Assembly: GCA_907163375.1 (NCBI GenBank) | Contig: CAJQUW010007079.1 | Coordinates: 55,753-119,752 of the forward strand | Reading direction: 5' to 3' | DNA: 64,000 nt | Origin: Prostheceraeus crozeri | Taxonomy: Eukaryota; Platyhelminthes; Polycladida; Euryleptidae | Shown: one piece after another, positions 20,601-30,400 of the stretch | How positions within the stretch are numbered: position 1 is the first letter of the stretch | How the letters are laid out: every line of letters starts with the position of its first letter | Made by a program: the position numbers and the translations under genes | The notes under the pieces: generated by a model | Database searches by the model: none | What the model was told of the DNA's origin: nothing | Seen by the model: the letters and a program-made list of their open reading frames with translations, nothing else

Positions 20601-21540
20601 TATTTAGCTCAGATGTCCACTCACTATATGATTTTACTTCATTCCTTGAATAAGGTACTTCATTATAATGCAATATTGATAAAACTGCATATAGGAAGCA
20701 ATCATTTGCATTTGAATTAACATTAATGACAGCTTTAGAGTTTTTTAACTTCTTTGGTAGAGGAAATGATTGTCCACCTGACAGTATTGGACTTGTTATT
20801 ACATTGAACTCTATATTTTGTACATCATCTATAATCCAATTGCTACCCTTTTTTGTGAAGGCTTCAATATGATTTATTAGACTATTTAGATGATCCTGAA
20901 ACCAAGCATCATAGTCATAAATATAGTTTGAGGATGATGAGGTAAAGTGTGCGAGAAAAGTTTCTTCTTCTTGAGGATTAGAACGGACATAACGAATTTG
21001 TGCAATCAGACGACCGCGCAATTGATAGCTCCTTAGTAAGTCAGACACTAAATTCCCTAACATGGAACGCATGCTTTCTAAGAATGATGTTATGTCCACA
21101 GTAGGTGTTGTTGGCGTGATATCATACACACGTGCATGGCCATTGAGTGCGCTTTCACTGAGACTAACAGTTCCATAGTTATTATGCATATTCATCTCAC
21201 TATTTGTGTTATGTACATTCATATGCTGTCGAAATCTACTTATAGAGTTATACGTTTTGCCACACCGAGAGCAGTATTGCATAAAGTTTTGTATGTTAGT
21301 TGAAGCGCTGGTTGTTGGCTTAGAAGTAGATCTATTTTGATTATTTGAATTTGACTCTGTTATGCTATCATTCGGTTTATTATTGCATACAAGTTTATGC
21401 CTCTTAAGATTATCCATCCTATTCGTCTTATATGGACACTTGCTACATTGATATGTTTTTCCTAACTTACAAAATTTTTCATGTCGTTGCAAATTGCCTA
21501 TGAGAGTGAACACTTTTCCACACTTGGTACAGACAACCAT
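17683..21540 (-). CDS. polB: Protein-primed family B DNA polymerase
   Basis: 1285 residues, uninterrupted. N-terminus: zinc fingers (MVVCTKCGKVF...HEKFC, YQCSKCPYK, YCSRCGKTYNS...H). Exonuclease: YADIECYI near residue 448 and FHNFKNYDSHIV. Between them lies a Cys/His module (CNKCTSKF...DHDHITGRYRQTLCRKC, residues ~530-565) like the endonuclease VII zinc fold found in this family. Polymerase: YLDVNNLYGSSL (motif A, ~835), NSLYGKTMENVR (motif B, ~1015) and GGDTDSFFL (motif C, ~1107). It replicates the element from its terminal repeats using a protein primer. Unlike the Mav2 homologue the coding part has no visible intron. Convergent and divergent neighbours indicate its own promoter (TATA at 21571). 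Confidence 0.95.
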   Translation of the reverse strand: MVVCTKCGKVFTLIGNLQRHEKFCKLGKTYQCSKCPYKTNRMDNLKRHKLVCNNKPNDSITESNSNNQNRSTSKPTTSASTNIQNFMQYCSRCGKTYNSISRFRQHMNVHNTNSEMNMHNNYGTVSLSESALNGHARVYDITPTTPTVDITSFLESMRSMLGNLVSDLLRSYQLRGRLIAQIRYVRSNPQEEETFLAHFTSSSSNYIYDYDAWFQDHLNSLINHIEAFTKKGSNWIIDDVQNIEFNVITSPILSGGQSFPLPKKLKNSKAVINVNSNANDCFLYAVLSILHYNEVPYSRNEVKSYSEWTSELNMEGISTPVSIKDIPKFEKNNDIKINIHFYENGLKGVRYNNNFTGRQTVNILLILNNGAAHYCGIPKLSRLYRRTLKRHKYFCERCTQSFTYKTTLERHFQFCIRGKAQIEKMPTDLKVLTSSMEYQLSPPLVIYADIECYIDNKIHKPAAIGAYHVWHNALQSKFENKYYLFEGENCIISFLHHLETVAQDLYDNQCATTRQPMSLSADEKARHENAECCNKCTSKFSDEVIKVRDHDHITGRYRQTLCRKCNLRLRLNRRELPIFFHNFKNYDSHIVCYKAIGRMKSWKLDVVAATAEKYITLSASVPVNEYKGKTVYFKLKFLDSYQFLSASLSELAKGLQTYEHVETLRVEFPQLSDNVLYQKGVFPYSYFKNLNTLTEDCLPPQFEFYNDLTREHCSDSEYEHANKAWIEFNCSTFGDYMLAYLKLDVLLLADIFEVFRALSQREDEVDPVHFVSLPHLSFTSALNFSSNDPPHYIQDENMYNLFERGIRGGMTFTNIHRARARIEELGNNTHESRHLTYLDVNNLYGSSLSRNLPHSNFKWLNESDLDNFLNEENVQNIDDDGEIGYIFDLDLEYPAAIHDETADFPLAPEMQMIEKRMFSHYMKNLYEKVRPNTHFSSIKKLLLHQFDRENYVVHYSILKFYLSMSMRIKKIHSGIKFTQKPWLKTYIDMNSQKRAQSNTDFEKSFYKLKNNSLYGKTMENVRRRKQFKLVNNEKQLLKLSNHPLYVQHKIFDEDLVGMEMYKPSIVLNKLIYVCQAVLDYSKLEMYQLYYDDLKGCPLINRTRLCGGDTDSFFLCLYTSPSVRLEDILLYFGEKFDSSNYDSHHRLYSTTNKARLGCFKDECAGKLLEEMILLKPKMYSMKYLDSTNHSIKRAKGIQRAAVKKLKHDDYRSVYYSENDTTEDMTIINSKNHIVSTKSFRKRGLSLWEDKRCWLDKNLSLPYGHYSLGLPPPSKRRRCLPVTGDVE

Positions 21541-21570
21541 GATTATTGATGAGGATTGAAATTAGCAACC

Positions 21571-21601
21571 CCTTATATACATCTACCATCTAATGACGTC
21601 A
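21571..21601 (-). promoter_or_regulatory. Mav1 polB promoter: TATA box and CRE
   Basis: TATATAAGG on the minus strand at 21571-21579, about 30 bases before the polB ATG, with the palindromic CRE/ATF site TGACGTCA at 21594-21601 and a second half site (GCGTCATCA) adjacent. The very short leader suggests a tight TATA-driven start. Confidence 0.65.
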
Positions 21602-21715
21602 GCGTCATCACCAGCCAATACCATATGTTCCGATCTGTTGTAAAGACAAAACACATAGAATTTCAACAATTATTTTTTTTCAAAAAAGAAGAAAATAAAA
21701 GTTAAAGTAATAAAG

Positions 21716-23770
21716 TTACAGTCTGACACATTTAACAATACCACTATGGTAGAGTTTTAGGTGACTGCAGCTGTCACTACAGCCACCCAAATCGTCCATC
21801 CTCGTAAGGCGCACTCTTCTGATGCCATTTTGGGAGCATTCCAGGTGCACAAGCGTTTCTTTGTTATGCTGTTGGCTGGTGGTAACTTGGGAGGCCAACA
21901 GGAGGTTTGATTGAGTAATATTTCTTAGAGACTCAATCAAACCTCTATTGTCCTCCTTCAACTTAGCCTCGCGGGCCTCAGCCTCCTTTAGGCGCTCTTG
22001 GCAACGACGGAGTTGCACCTCAACGTCTTGTACCTCTTCTGCTGTCGCGTCGAGATCCACATTATACTGCCGGACAGGGAGAGCAGCTGGAGGTGCGGGC
22101 GCAGCAGCGTGAGGGGAAGGATCTGCGGCTGGGATCGGAGAGGAAGGATCTGCGGCTGGGATCGGAGAGGAAGGAGCTGCGGCTGGGATCGGAGAGGAAG
22201 GAGCTGCGGCTGGGATCGAAGAGGAAGGACGCAGTGGAGATAACGGAGCCAGTGTCATCATGGGCGATAAAGGAAGGCGCACACTCCAGCTCGGAGAAGC
22301 CCGGATGTGGCTGAACGAGACCTCCTCCTGAGATGCACACATCGCGGAGTCCTGTAATCGAAAGAAACAATTGTTTATCATCTATTTAGCATTTTACCAT
22401 TGATGAGATATAAAAGTGAATTTCTCTTACCTCCGGCTGGATTGTGACCTTCTGATCGGTTCCAACCTCTGTCCCACGGGGCAACGAGTCATTCTAAAAG
22501 ATAAATCAATCTATTACAAACAAAAAACATATTTTAATAGAAAATTCTGTACTCATGCAGTTGACCAACTTTGATACTTACATTTGTAACAGGATCATCA
22601 TCCTCATCGGAAGAAGATGTCGGGGAAGAAGTCGCTGACGAGGTTTCATCGTCCTCTGATGAAGACTCCCGAATCGAATAGGGCTTTTCTTCATTGTCTT
22701 CCACCGATGTACTTGTCGCTGGCGTCGAAAGGAAACTGCGATGCTTCCTGAGGGACAGCGATCGCACAACCTGCAGAGAAAAATAATATAACATGCTCGC
22801 AACTCATTGACGAAGTATGTATGTTTTTAAAAATACTTGATGCATTTTCAGTTATTGTTGACTGAGACCTATGTAATGACACTTACGGGACTCGAAGGTA
22901 GTCTGCTCCTCGGTGAAGATAAGCGCGGAATTTTCGGGCAGCTTTGAACACTGGGAAACAGCTGAAAGTAGGAAAAATTCATGTTTAATTTCACATTGAG
23001 AACTAATAAATAACTGAAATGCTTACATTTCGCAATTTTTCGGCCACTACATCCTCATTAGTCTTTGACGGGTGAGGTAGCTCACTCTGAAATGTTTAAG
23101 CAATGTTGATTTACTTTATGTATAGAAATAATTAAATTAGTCAATAAATACTTACATCTTTAGCGAACAGTTTCTTCTGAACCAACACCTTGGCTCTCTT
23201 CGGTGGGGGCATCAGTACATCCTGAAATGTTTTACAACATATAATCATTTCATACATAATGAAGTAGTATTTTTTATTTTTCTGCTGTGAGCCAGTTATC
23301 CGTTGAAACTAGCATGTAGAATTGATGGCACTCACCTCACCATCACTAAAAGTCTCATCGATGAGCTCCCGAGACTTAGGAACTTTCCTCTTAGGAACTC
23401 GCGACTTTTGAGGCTTATCCTTTGGAGCAGGTTCATCCAACTGGGAAAGCACGCCTTCAGTCGGTCGATCCTTCCCAAAAAGACGCTCCAACTTCTTCTT
23501 CTCAACTTTGGAGGTTAAGTTAATCCCCTTTCTCCCATTTAGTTGAGCACAAGGGGTGTGCTTGGTAATAAATGCTTTCGCGGAGTCACTATTCACCTTT
23601 GCATCGCTCCTTTCATACCTCTTACACGTGAGGCAGTAGAGGTACGTGCAGTCCTCTCGGAAGGAGCATTCCTTATGCCCGCTTTTGTTCGCATGTCGAA
23701 CGGGCAGTTGGCAAGTCTCACAGAAATGGAAGATGAGACGTTGCCGTGCGATGCTTTCTTGTCGAACCAT
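21716..23770 (-). CDS. Seven-exon Mav1 gene: zinc-binding, acidic and coiled-coil protein
   Basis: Exons on minus: 23770-23336, 23221-23156, 23086-23027, 22961-22887, 22770-22582, 22493-22431, 22351-21716 (about 507 aa). Every intron is GT-AG, each donor is GTRAG, each acceptor has a pyrimidine tract ending CAG or TAG, and all introns are phase 0. Exon 1 encodes a Cys/His cluster (C17, C20, H26, H32, C35, C41, C46, C49) and a Lys-rich linker. Exon 5 is acidic Ser-rich (SSSEDDETSS). Exon 7 holds a Pro/Ala repeat and a coiled coil (EVQLRRCQERLKEAEAREAK). I do not recognise the family. Mav2 gene A has the same order: Cys/His cluster, acidic serine stretch, coiled coil. Confidence 0.75.
22119..22226 (-). 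repeat. 27-bp coding tandem repeat, four copies
   Basis: Units start at 22119, 22146, 22173 and 22200. On the minus strand each encodes a nine-residue SSPIPAADP/SSPIPAAAP unit. It is a flexible linker between the acidic exons and the coiled coil, and likely varies in copy number. Confidence 0.8.
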
Positions 23771-24950
23771 TTCTGTAGAGGATAAAAAAATTTTATGATA
23801 ATTTAATCTCTTTTTAAATGAGAAATCATTTATGTACCATCTTCAAACCTTTATTAAGTACTAGATTAATATTTGACAAATCTTCAGAAGAAATAAAATT
23901 TGAAGTTGAAATTGAAACCGAAAGTCGAAAATTAGATATTTATTCGAAAAGGGTTAGCTCATAAGAAGAGTTGAAATTTGGAAACAGCTGATTTACTATT
24001 ATTTAATTTCGAAATTAATTTAATGAAATGAAAGTGAAATTTCGAAAATTTCAACCAATCCTCAATTTGTTTAATTAAACAAGCTTGAATTTTATACATC
24101 TGTTAGCAGATGACAGACTGAATATTTAAAATGGATGAAGGCTTTATTTAGGTATCTTTTTATTTATTTACAAACTGTGAAAATCTTGTTGATTCAAATA
24201 CACTTACATTTAAACTGATATATTCATGTCTCTCGCTCAGTGACTTAATATAGGATGAAAAATTAAAATAAAAAAACATGGTTAATAATATAACATAAAG
24301 TGTTCCTATCCTAAAAACCCAAGCTTCTATATTTAAAGCTATTTGGTTATAAAAACTTAATAATGTTCCTACTCCCGAATATCCTATAAAGTAGCAGAAC
24401 ATGACAATGAAACTCACTTTAGAATTGTAATAAGAACCGGAGAACGGAGGAACGAAGAACGACGTCTGTTATGGACACTAAATAATTTGAAAATGAGTGA
24501 AAATTCGTTGTGTGCAACTTCTTCATATATGAAATTGACAAAGCAACTATGAACAAAGACCTTATGACATCACATCCTGGAATTGGTACGGTTAAACAAA
24601 ATTGATAACTCAAACAGGAATTGGAACAGCTGGTTTATTTTTAACCTTAGAAATGGAAGTGCCATCATATGTGTTGAAAGATTTCTACATGTAAACAGTA
24701 GAGTGAATTCAAAGTAATATGAACTGATGGACTGATGTATTATGTGATATACATGTTATTATTAATAGTCATATAATGATTCATATTTGAAGATATAAAA
24801 CGTGTGGTTTGAATAGAACATTAAAATTTGAATTAAGCGCTAAATTTCGAAAATTCAAATTTCTCGCCAAAATTCGAATAATCAAATTTAAAGATTTTTT
24901 CGAAAATTTGAATTTCGCGCCAAAATTCAAATAATCAAATTAAAATACTA

Positions 24951-25079
24951 GGTTAGGGTTAAGGGTTAGGGTTAGGGTTAAGGTTAGGGTTAGGGTTAGG
25001 GTTAGGGTTAGGGTTAGGGTTAGGGTTAAGGTTAGGGTTAGGGTTAAGGTTAGGGTTAGGGTTAAGGTTAGGGTTAGGG
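24951..25079 (+). repeat. Internal telomere-type (TTAGGG) array
   Basis: About 21 consecutive TTAGGG or TTAAGG hexamers, several with one base changed. TTAGGG is the animal telomere unit. The array lies inside the element, followed directly by two hairpins. Confidence 0.9.
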
Positions 25080-25114
25080 AAGCAAGAAGAGTATCTATGG
25101 CACCCGGAACCCAT

Positions 25115-25165
25115 GGGTAAATAAATTTTCGAGTGCGCGAAGCGCACGAGAAAATTTATTTACCC
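25115..25165. repeat. Long hairpin with GCGAAGC apex
   Basis: GGGTAAATAAATTTTC pairs with its complement at 25150-25165, then after a 3-base mismatch GTGCGC pairs with GCGCAC around the loop GAA. GCGAAGC is known as an unusually stable DNA mini-hairpin, so this could extrude as a cruciform. Confidence 0.75.
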
Positions 25166-25175
25166 TATAATCCGA

Positions 25176-25210
25176 AAAATTTCGAGGGCGCGAAGCGCCC
25201 TAGAAATTTT
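25176..25210. repeat. Second hairpin with GCGAAGC apex
   Basis: AAAATTTC pairs with GAAATTTT, and GGGCGC with GCGCCC around the loop GAA. It lies 10 bases after the first hairpin and shares its apex, while the flanking stems differ. Confidence 0.75.
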
Positions 25211-25382
25211 GGGGCCCCCCCCGCCGTGTATGAAGTGTATGAAGGTCAAAGGTCAAGGTCAGGTCTAAGGTCAAGGTCAAGTGTAGAGGTTTGTATATTA
25301 TGGTCATTTTTGGTTGTAAAACTTTAACTTTGAGAATTTGTAAACTTAGTCATTTTTGTAAAAAAAACTTGGAATTTTTCAA

Positions 25383-25690
25383 GTTGCATACAGATGCATA
25401 CAACTAGGATTTTTTCATCAAATGGGTACATACAATATATCATTCGAATGCTCTTTTCATGCTGATTCTAATGGTGTATTGTATGACACATGTATGACAT
25501 ATAACTAGAGAGCTACATGTCTTTAAAGAATGGGCTAAAAACTTAGTGAATTTAAAAATCTAACATTTGTCTGCTTGCATACAGTTGCATACAACTAGGA
25601 TTTTCCCATCGAATAGGTACATACCTTATATCATTCTAAAGGTCTTTTCATTCTCATTCTTATGGTGTCGTGTATGACACATGTATGATA
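25383..25690 (+). repeat. Direct repeat of ~115 bp, two copies
   Basis: Copies at about 25383-25500 and 25574-25690 share blocks such as GCATACAACTAGGATTTT, GGTACATAC and TGTATGACACATGTATGA. They have diverged by about a fifth. Confidence 0.7.
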
Positions 25691-25946
25691 TCATCCTGGA
25701 CTGCTACAAGCATTTAAAAATAACAACATAACTGTTTCTTTAAAAGTTATATGTTCCTATTTATTTCAAGTTGAAGTCTTCATACTTGATTTTTTGTTTC
25801 AATTCAGTTATTGAACATCATTAATTGTAGATAGTTATTCCCCTTTCCCATTCAGACCTTAATTGAAGACCGATTTGTGAAATGATAAAACAAGTCTGTT
25901 CATATATACAAATGAATATTAAATAAAGAGATTAAGAAAAAACACA

Positions 25947-26408
25947 CTAAATGTCAGCAAGGTAAGGAAAGGGTACAAGTTTTTTCAAGTCCACTTGCAC
26001 ATGGATCCTGGTCTTCTTGGGCGCACAGGGACAGCGACGTGGTGTGTCAAGGTCGATGACCGAAAATTCGAGAGCGGTTGTGAGGTTCCGCTCGTTCGGC
26101 TCCATCCTCATGAACACCCGTTTGGTGTGATACTTTTTCGGGGCGTTCTTGACTTTGACCGTGACCCGTCCATAAAGTGGCGTTCGCATGGACTTCTTAT
26201 TCATGTGACGCATCGTCTCGATTGATACGTCACTATCTTCATCACTCGAGTAGTCGGGCGATGCAGGGGCTTGGGTGAACACCACCGGCTCGTTTGGTGT
26301 TGTCGATCGCTCCATCGGAGATTGGGGAGGTGTACTGGTACGTTCCACTGGCGAAGTGGTACGATCAGCAGTACCGTTCTCAACTGCGGCTTTCTGTTTG
26401 CGATCCAT
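25947..26408 (-). CDS. Unknown Mav1 protein, 153 aa
   Basis: Pro/Thr/Ser-rich and acidic N-terminal half (SPMERSTTPNEP, YSSDEDSDVS) and a basic, strand-rich C-terminal half (YGRVTVKVKNAPKKYHTKRV, KTRIHVQVDLKKLVPFPYL). I do not recognise it. It has its own minus-strand TATA box (26491-26497) and is divergent from the 96-aa gene. The disordered, phosphorylatable N-terminus with a small basic domain suggests a regulatory protein; this is inference. Mav2 has a divergent gene of similar size (51042-51479) in a comparable place, without visible similarity. Confidence 0.6.
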   Translation of the reverse strand: MDRKQKAAVENGTADRTTSPVERTSTPPQSPMERSTTPNEPVVFTQAPASPDYSSDEDSDVSIETMRHMNKKSMRTPLYGRVTVKVKNAPKKYHTKRVFMRMEPNERNLTTALEFSVIDLDTPRRCPCAPKKTRIHVQVDLKKLVPFPYLADI

Positions 26409-26490
26409 TATGACTTGTAGATTTAAAATAATTGCAACTTGTAAACGTGAGGATTAGAACCTTTGATAAGAATTGGTACAAACCTCGGAC

Positions 26491-26577
26491 TTATATACTT
26501 TTTAAACAAAGGAAATCCTAACAGCCAATCAGAGAGGTACCGAACTTCCCTAAAGAATATATATAACTATATAAAGG
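26491..26577. promoter_or_regulatory. Divergent promoter region near the right end of Mav1
   Basis: Minus-strand TATATAA at 26491-26497 serves the 153-aa gene; plus-strand TATATAAAG at 26568-26576 serves the 96-aa gene. CAGCCAATCAGA (CCAAT box) at about 26522 lies between. The same CAGCCAATCAGA stands in the Mav2 divergent region at about 51551. Confidence 0.7.
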
Positions 26578-26632
26578 ATGACATTGTTCCAAACTGTTAA
26601 GTACTTATCCTCAACGTTCCATAACAAGAAGC

Positions 26633-26923
26633 ATGTCCTCAAAACCACTATTTTATTTTCAAAATGACAGCCAAGTCATTATGGGAGGTCAGTTGGACAT
26701 GACCATGCATCTGTCTTGCGGCTGCAAAGTGGCCCTGTGGAAGACCTTGACTGTCTCTGCACTTCAAAGGCGGAATGGACTACCGGTGAAGTGTCCGGTA
26801 CACGAGTGTGACCATGACTTTAGTAAAAATCCGACATTCCATGAGTGGTGTGATGACTTCTTGAAGATCATGGAGTCGCCTGAGGGACGTGATTTGCACC
26901 CGTCATTTATTTTTCACGCTTAA
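26633..26923 (+). CDS. Small Cys/His protein, RING or U-box-like
   Basis: 96 residues. Cys29 and Cys31 (LSCGCK) pair with CPVHECDHDF (Cys54, His57, Cys59, His61) some 25 residues later, followed by WCDDFLKIM. The spacing resembles half of a RING or U-box-type zinc fold. It is the outermost right-hand gene, with a good TATA box 57 bases upstream of the ATG. It may be a second ubiquitin-related accessory protein besides the RING gene at the left end; this is only a pattern-based guess. Confidence 0.55.
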   Translation: MSSKPLFYFQNDSQVIMGGQLDMTMHLSCGCKVALWKTLTVSALQRRNGLPVKCPVHECDHDFSKNPTFHEWCDDFLKIMESPEGRDLHPSFIFHA

Positions 26924-27059
26924 ATTAAACTTACATTGTAAATCTCTTGTCTTTTCATTTTAAACATAGTTCTGGAATTGGTTTTCTTATTGGGGAGCAA
27001 CTAAATCATAACTGCACATTAAAGTTTCACATCTAAATAGTGCTACATTAAAAATAATT

Positions 27060-27439
27060 GTCACAATAGTCGCAATTGAGCAAACCCATTCAAAATCAAA
27101 CAACGGACGTCTATCGGTACGTACCCAAGTGCTCAGAACCAAACCACACAAGTTCGATCATAGACGTTCCCAAACACAGTGTACTCAACTGAGTGTACCA
27201 AACACATGTACCTATCCAGTAAAACAGATCTCATACAAGTTCTTATTCATAACACTGAATTATACATGTACCTATCCATGTGCCTATCGATAACTAAAGT
27301 ATACATGTACCTATCCATGTACCTATCCATGTTCCTATTGACAACACTAAACTTTACATGTACCTATCCATGTACCTATTGATAACACTAAACTTTACAT
27401 GTACCTATCCGTGGCAAGTAGGGCACAGTTTTCACTACT
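27060..27439 (-). repeat. Mav1 right terminal inverted repeat (380 bp)
   Basis: Reverse complement of the left repeat, ending in CAGTTTTCACTACT. It lacks one of the GGATAGGTACAT units present on the left. The high identity over the rest indicates little time since insertion, or repeat homogenisation during replication. Confidence 0.9.
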
Positions 27440-27445
27440 CTGATG
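27440..27445. repeat. Mav1 right target-site duplication CTGATG
   Basis: Six bases identical to 6568-6573 directly after the right terminus, giving the exact insertion boundaries. Confidence 0.9.
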
Positions 27446-30400
27446 CGACCGGCCTAGGAAGTTGTGGACTTGATAGAGATCATCAAAAATTCAATGCAAT
27501 TAACTTAAGCAAAGGAATCAAATTAACTGAATTGTGGCCAAAAGCAATCAATTAGCTGCAAGCATTCTTGGTCAGCAATCAATCCATTGCAAGTCATGGT
27601 TTAGCAGGCAATTATTTGCAAGTCTTCAGGGTAAGCAATAGCCTAATTTAGATGCAAATCGTCTAGGTTAGTAAATTCTTTGAATTTATTCGAGGAAGAC
27701 AAGTACCAACTACGCAGTCCTCGCCCTCAAGAAGTCTGAGCAACAGACAAGAGAACTGAAGAGAAGAAGGCGTCGAGATCGCTCCGAGTGTGTAGCGATG
27801 TGTAACTTTCTAAAATGTCTTTATCGATGTGCTGAAGTTGAAAATGACATTTTTGAATAAAACATATTGGAGATTGTTACTGACTTGCGTGCTTAAAAGA
27901 ACTTAAATCGTGTTTTGATCCTTTATCTTCATCAACAATATTGATGAACGCGTCATCTCATTCACTATGAATAATGAAGCTGGCAAGGTCAGGCGATCTT
28001 TGTATCATTGATGACTTCAATTAATTGACTTTCCAATGAGTTTTCTAACAGAAACTATATGCACATGAATTTCAAAATTCGCATGTGCATGGATTCGGTT
28101 TTGTAAACATAAAAGCAGCTGAATAAGGCGAAATTTTGTCACAATTGAGCGATTTCAAAGAACTCTGCAAAATAAATGCTTTTTTCGATAGTAAGCAATA
28201 TTACATTTTACATGGATCGAAATTTTTAGTGTAGTGAACTTTAGACTATAGTGTCTGACTATACAACGTGACCATCATCATGAAAAGAATTCATGCTTTG
28301 CAACTGATCTTTTAGTGAACACGTTTTCAGCATGTCTAAATGTCAAGAAAATTTCATCTGGCTCATAAATTTATAATATTAACGTAGTACTTACAATGGC
28401 TAATAGTAATTAACGCAATATTTCATTTCATGCCGAGAATTTCCACTTGTCAACAGAAAGCTTCGTCTTTCGAGTTTCAGCAAAAATTAAAGAAATTAAG
28501 TCAAGATAACATAAAATTGCATTGCAGCCTTTTTGAAAGAAAAAAGCCAAAATTTACGTGATGCATATTTAGCATGTTGCATGTTTAGTGCACTGCACCT
28601 AATAAAATGTTTTGATCCAATAGTAAAGCAATTTAGGCTTACAATGAGCCTCGACTCTTGATTTAAGCGACACCTTGTGACCGGTTGTTGTCATCGCTTG
28701 TATCGAGATATCGCTTCTATCGAGAGATAGTCACATATTCATCTATTCAACAAGGAGACCTGCCCTGTCGCTTTCATCGAAAGATCGCTGATATCGAAAG
28801 TCGACTGTATTCATCAGAAAAGGATGTGTTTGCAGTCATCTCTTTCTTCTCAGGAGTTGAAGGCTGGTTTACAATTTCGGGTCAACATAGCTGCTTTCTG
28901 TTGTAGGTTGGTACTATCCATCTCATCTGCTAATGCAAATGCTGCCGCACTCTTTGATGGATTGCATGTTTGTAGATGTTTTGATAGTAATGATTGACTT
29001 TGCGTTAGATTTTCACGTATTCGGGTGTTCAAATGTTGTGTTGTACATCCGATTGCAGTTGCAGTTGCGCGGTGGGACGGTGGAGGATGAGAGGACAGCA
29101 GAGGTGGGGCTGGTCACCCAGAACGGAGAGCGGTTGCTCCAGCGTGAAAGCACTTAGCACATGGTCACCCCAAAAAAAACTAAATAGCACATCGCCCTTA
29201 AGTTCCGCCTTCGGATGCCATCCCACCGGAGCACCGTCATTTGTGCCCTCCGCCATGGAAGTCTATCGCATCACAATTGGGCGCATTTACCCCGACAGCA
29301 ACAAGGTTGACAACGAGGCAACGACGATCAGGAAGTACCTAGCTGTGCCGTCTTTTTGCCGAACAAAAGACAAAAGTCGCACAGCCTCTTTACAATATTT
29401 CAATAGCCGAAGGAGACGCCATCAAGATTGCCCGCAGCATCACCATGATTTAGTCACACAGGTAACAAGGATGAATAAGCACCAAGTTGACACTTCTACG
29501 TCCAACGACATGCATGATGCAGAGGTACCATTATATCAGTCCCGATCACCCTACCAGGCATAAGGACTCGTCCAGAAGAAATAGCCGGAAAATTTGTAGA
29601 CATGCCACGCTCAATTACGCGTAATTACACATGCCCCTAAACATCCATGATTACGCGTGGCATCACTGCAACATATGTCGGCAGTCCTGTTATACAGACT
29701 TTGCGTCTCATGTGTCTATACTGTATGTATCATAGGTGAGACAATGTCATAGGACCTAAATTTCATGCTCAGGGCAGACAGAACATGCTTAGCGGTTCAT
29801 CCATGGTTCAAGCGGCAACGCAGACAACCGTATACGACGCGTTAACTATAGACGCTCGCCTGCACGTATTGATAGACATTCCCCATGTTTTAACAGCATC
29901 AGATTGCGTGATTGTTGACTCTTAGTGCAGCGCGTAGAAGTATAAACTGCCCTTACCAACGGATGCTTGGGGTGCTCCGTAATTACACGTGAATTGCGCG
30001 TGGCAATGTCACTTAGTGCGAGTCTTCCTTTATGCTTGTCCTTTGTGTTTCTTCCAAGCTATGGGCCTACGCAAAACAATTTTGGAAAAATTGGATCAAA
30101 CACAGTGTCCGACAATTGAAATATTGAATTTCATTTTGGTAAGCTGCATTCAAAACATGTCTATTGGTTTGGCTCATCGTGTCAATGCGCATGAAATTGC
30201 TTCAGATGTTAAACCCAAACTCTATGCACAAACAGGCAAATCGAGATGATTTAGAGGTCTTCATGAGTACTGGAATTGAATGGAAGGTCGTGGAAAGAAA
30301 TCGAAACATAGCAATTTCGTCATATAAAGATGTCGGTAATTTCCTTCATCACACAGAAAAAGGCTTCAACCTTATGGTTCATGAAAGCAGCAAGAACAGC

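Larger units (their letters stand above)
23771..25946. other. 2.2 kb non-coding region of Mav1 rich in repeats
   Basis: No credible coding frame. It holds AT-rich sequence, a ~45-bp direct duplication (about 24846-24890 and 24898-24941, core CGCCAAAATTC), a telomere-like array, two strong hairpins, GGTCAA repeats (about 25227-25280) and a ~115-bp direct repeat. The concentration of structural repeats suggests an origin, matrix-attachment or recombination function. Confidence 0.6.
6574..27439. mobile_element. Mav1: complete Maverick/Polinton, 20.9 kb
   Basis: The element starts AGTAGTGAAAACTG and ends with the reverse complement. It is bounded by inverted repeats of 392 and 380 bp and a perfect 6-bp duplication. 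It encodes the standard set: protein-primed DNA polymerase B, retroviral-type integrase with chromodomain, adenain-like cysteine protease, FtsK/HerA-type packaging ATPase, hexon-like major capsid and a basic minor capsid candidate. Extras are a RING protein, a TBP-like protein and a seven-exon gene. Genes from 7049 to 16321 lie on plus; 16473 to 26408 on minus; one small gene on plus at the right end. The only clear lesion seen is a TAG in the integrase, so the insertion is recent but probably no longer self-mobile. Confidence 0.95.

Noticed and set aside
21998..22314. Plus-strand frames with repeated RRGRICGWD-type peptides.
   Set aside because: They are antisense to the 27-bp repeat in exon 7 of the minus-strand gene, whose splice sites and coiled coil support that strand.
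24959..25147. Minus-strand frame of Asn-Pro repeats.
   Set aside because: It is just the translation of the telomere-type array.
27720..27858. Possible last exon of a host gene (basic peptide followed by GAATAAAAC).
   Set aside because: No upstream exon, splice partner or homology could be recognised; kept only as a remark in the flank entry.
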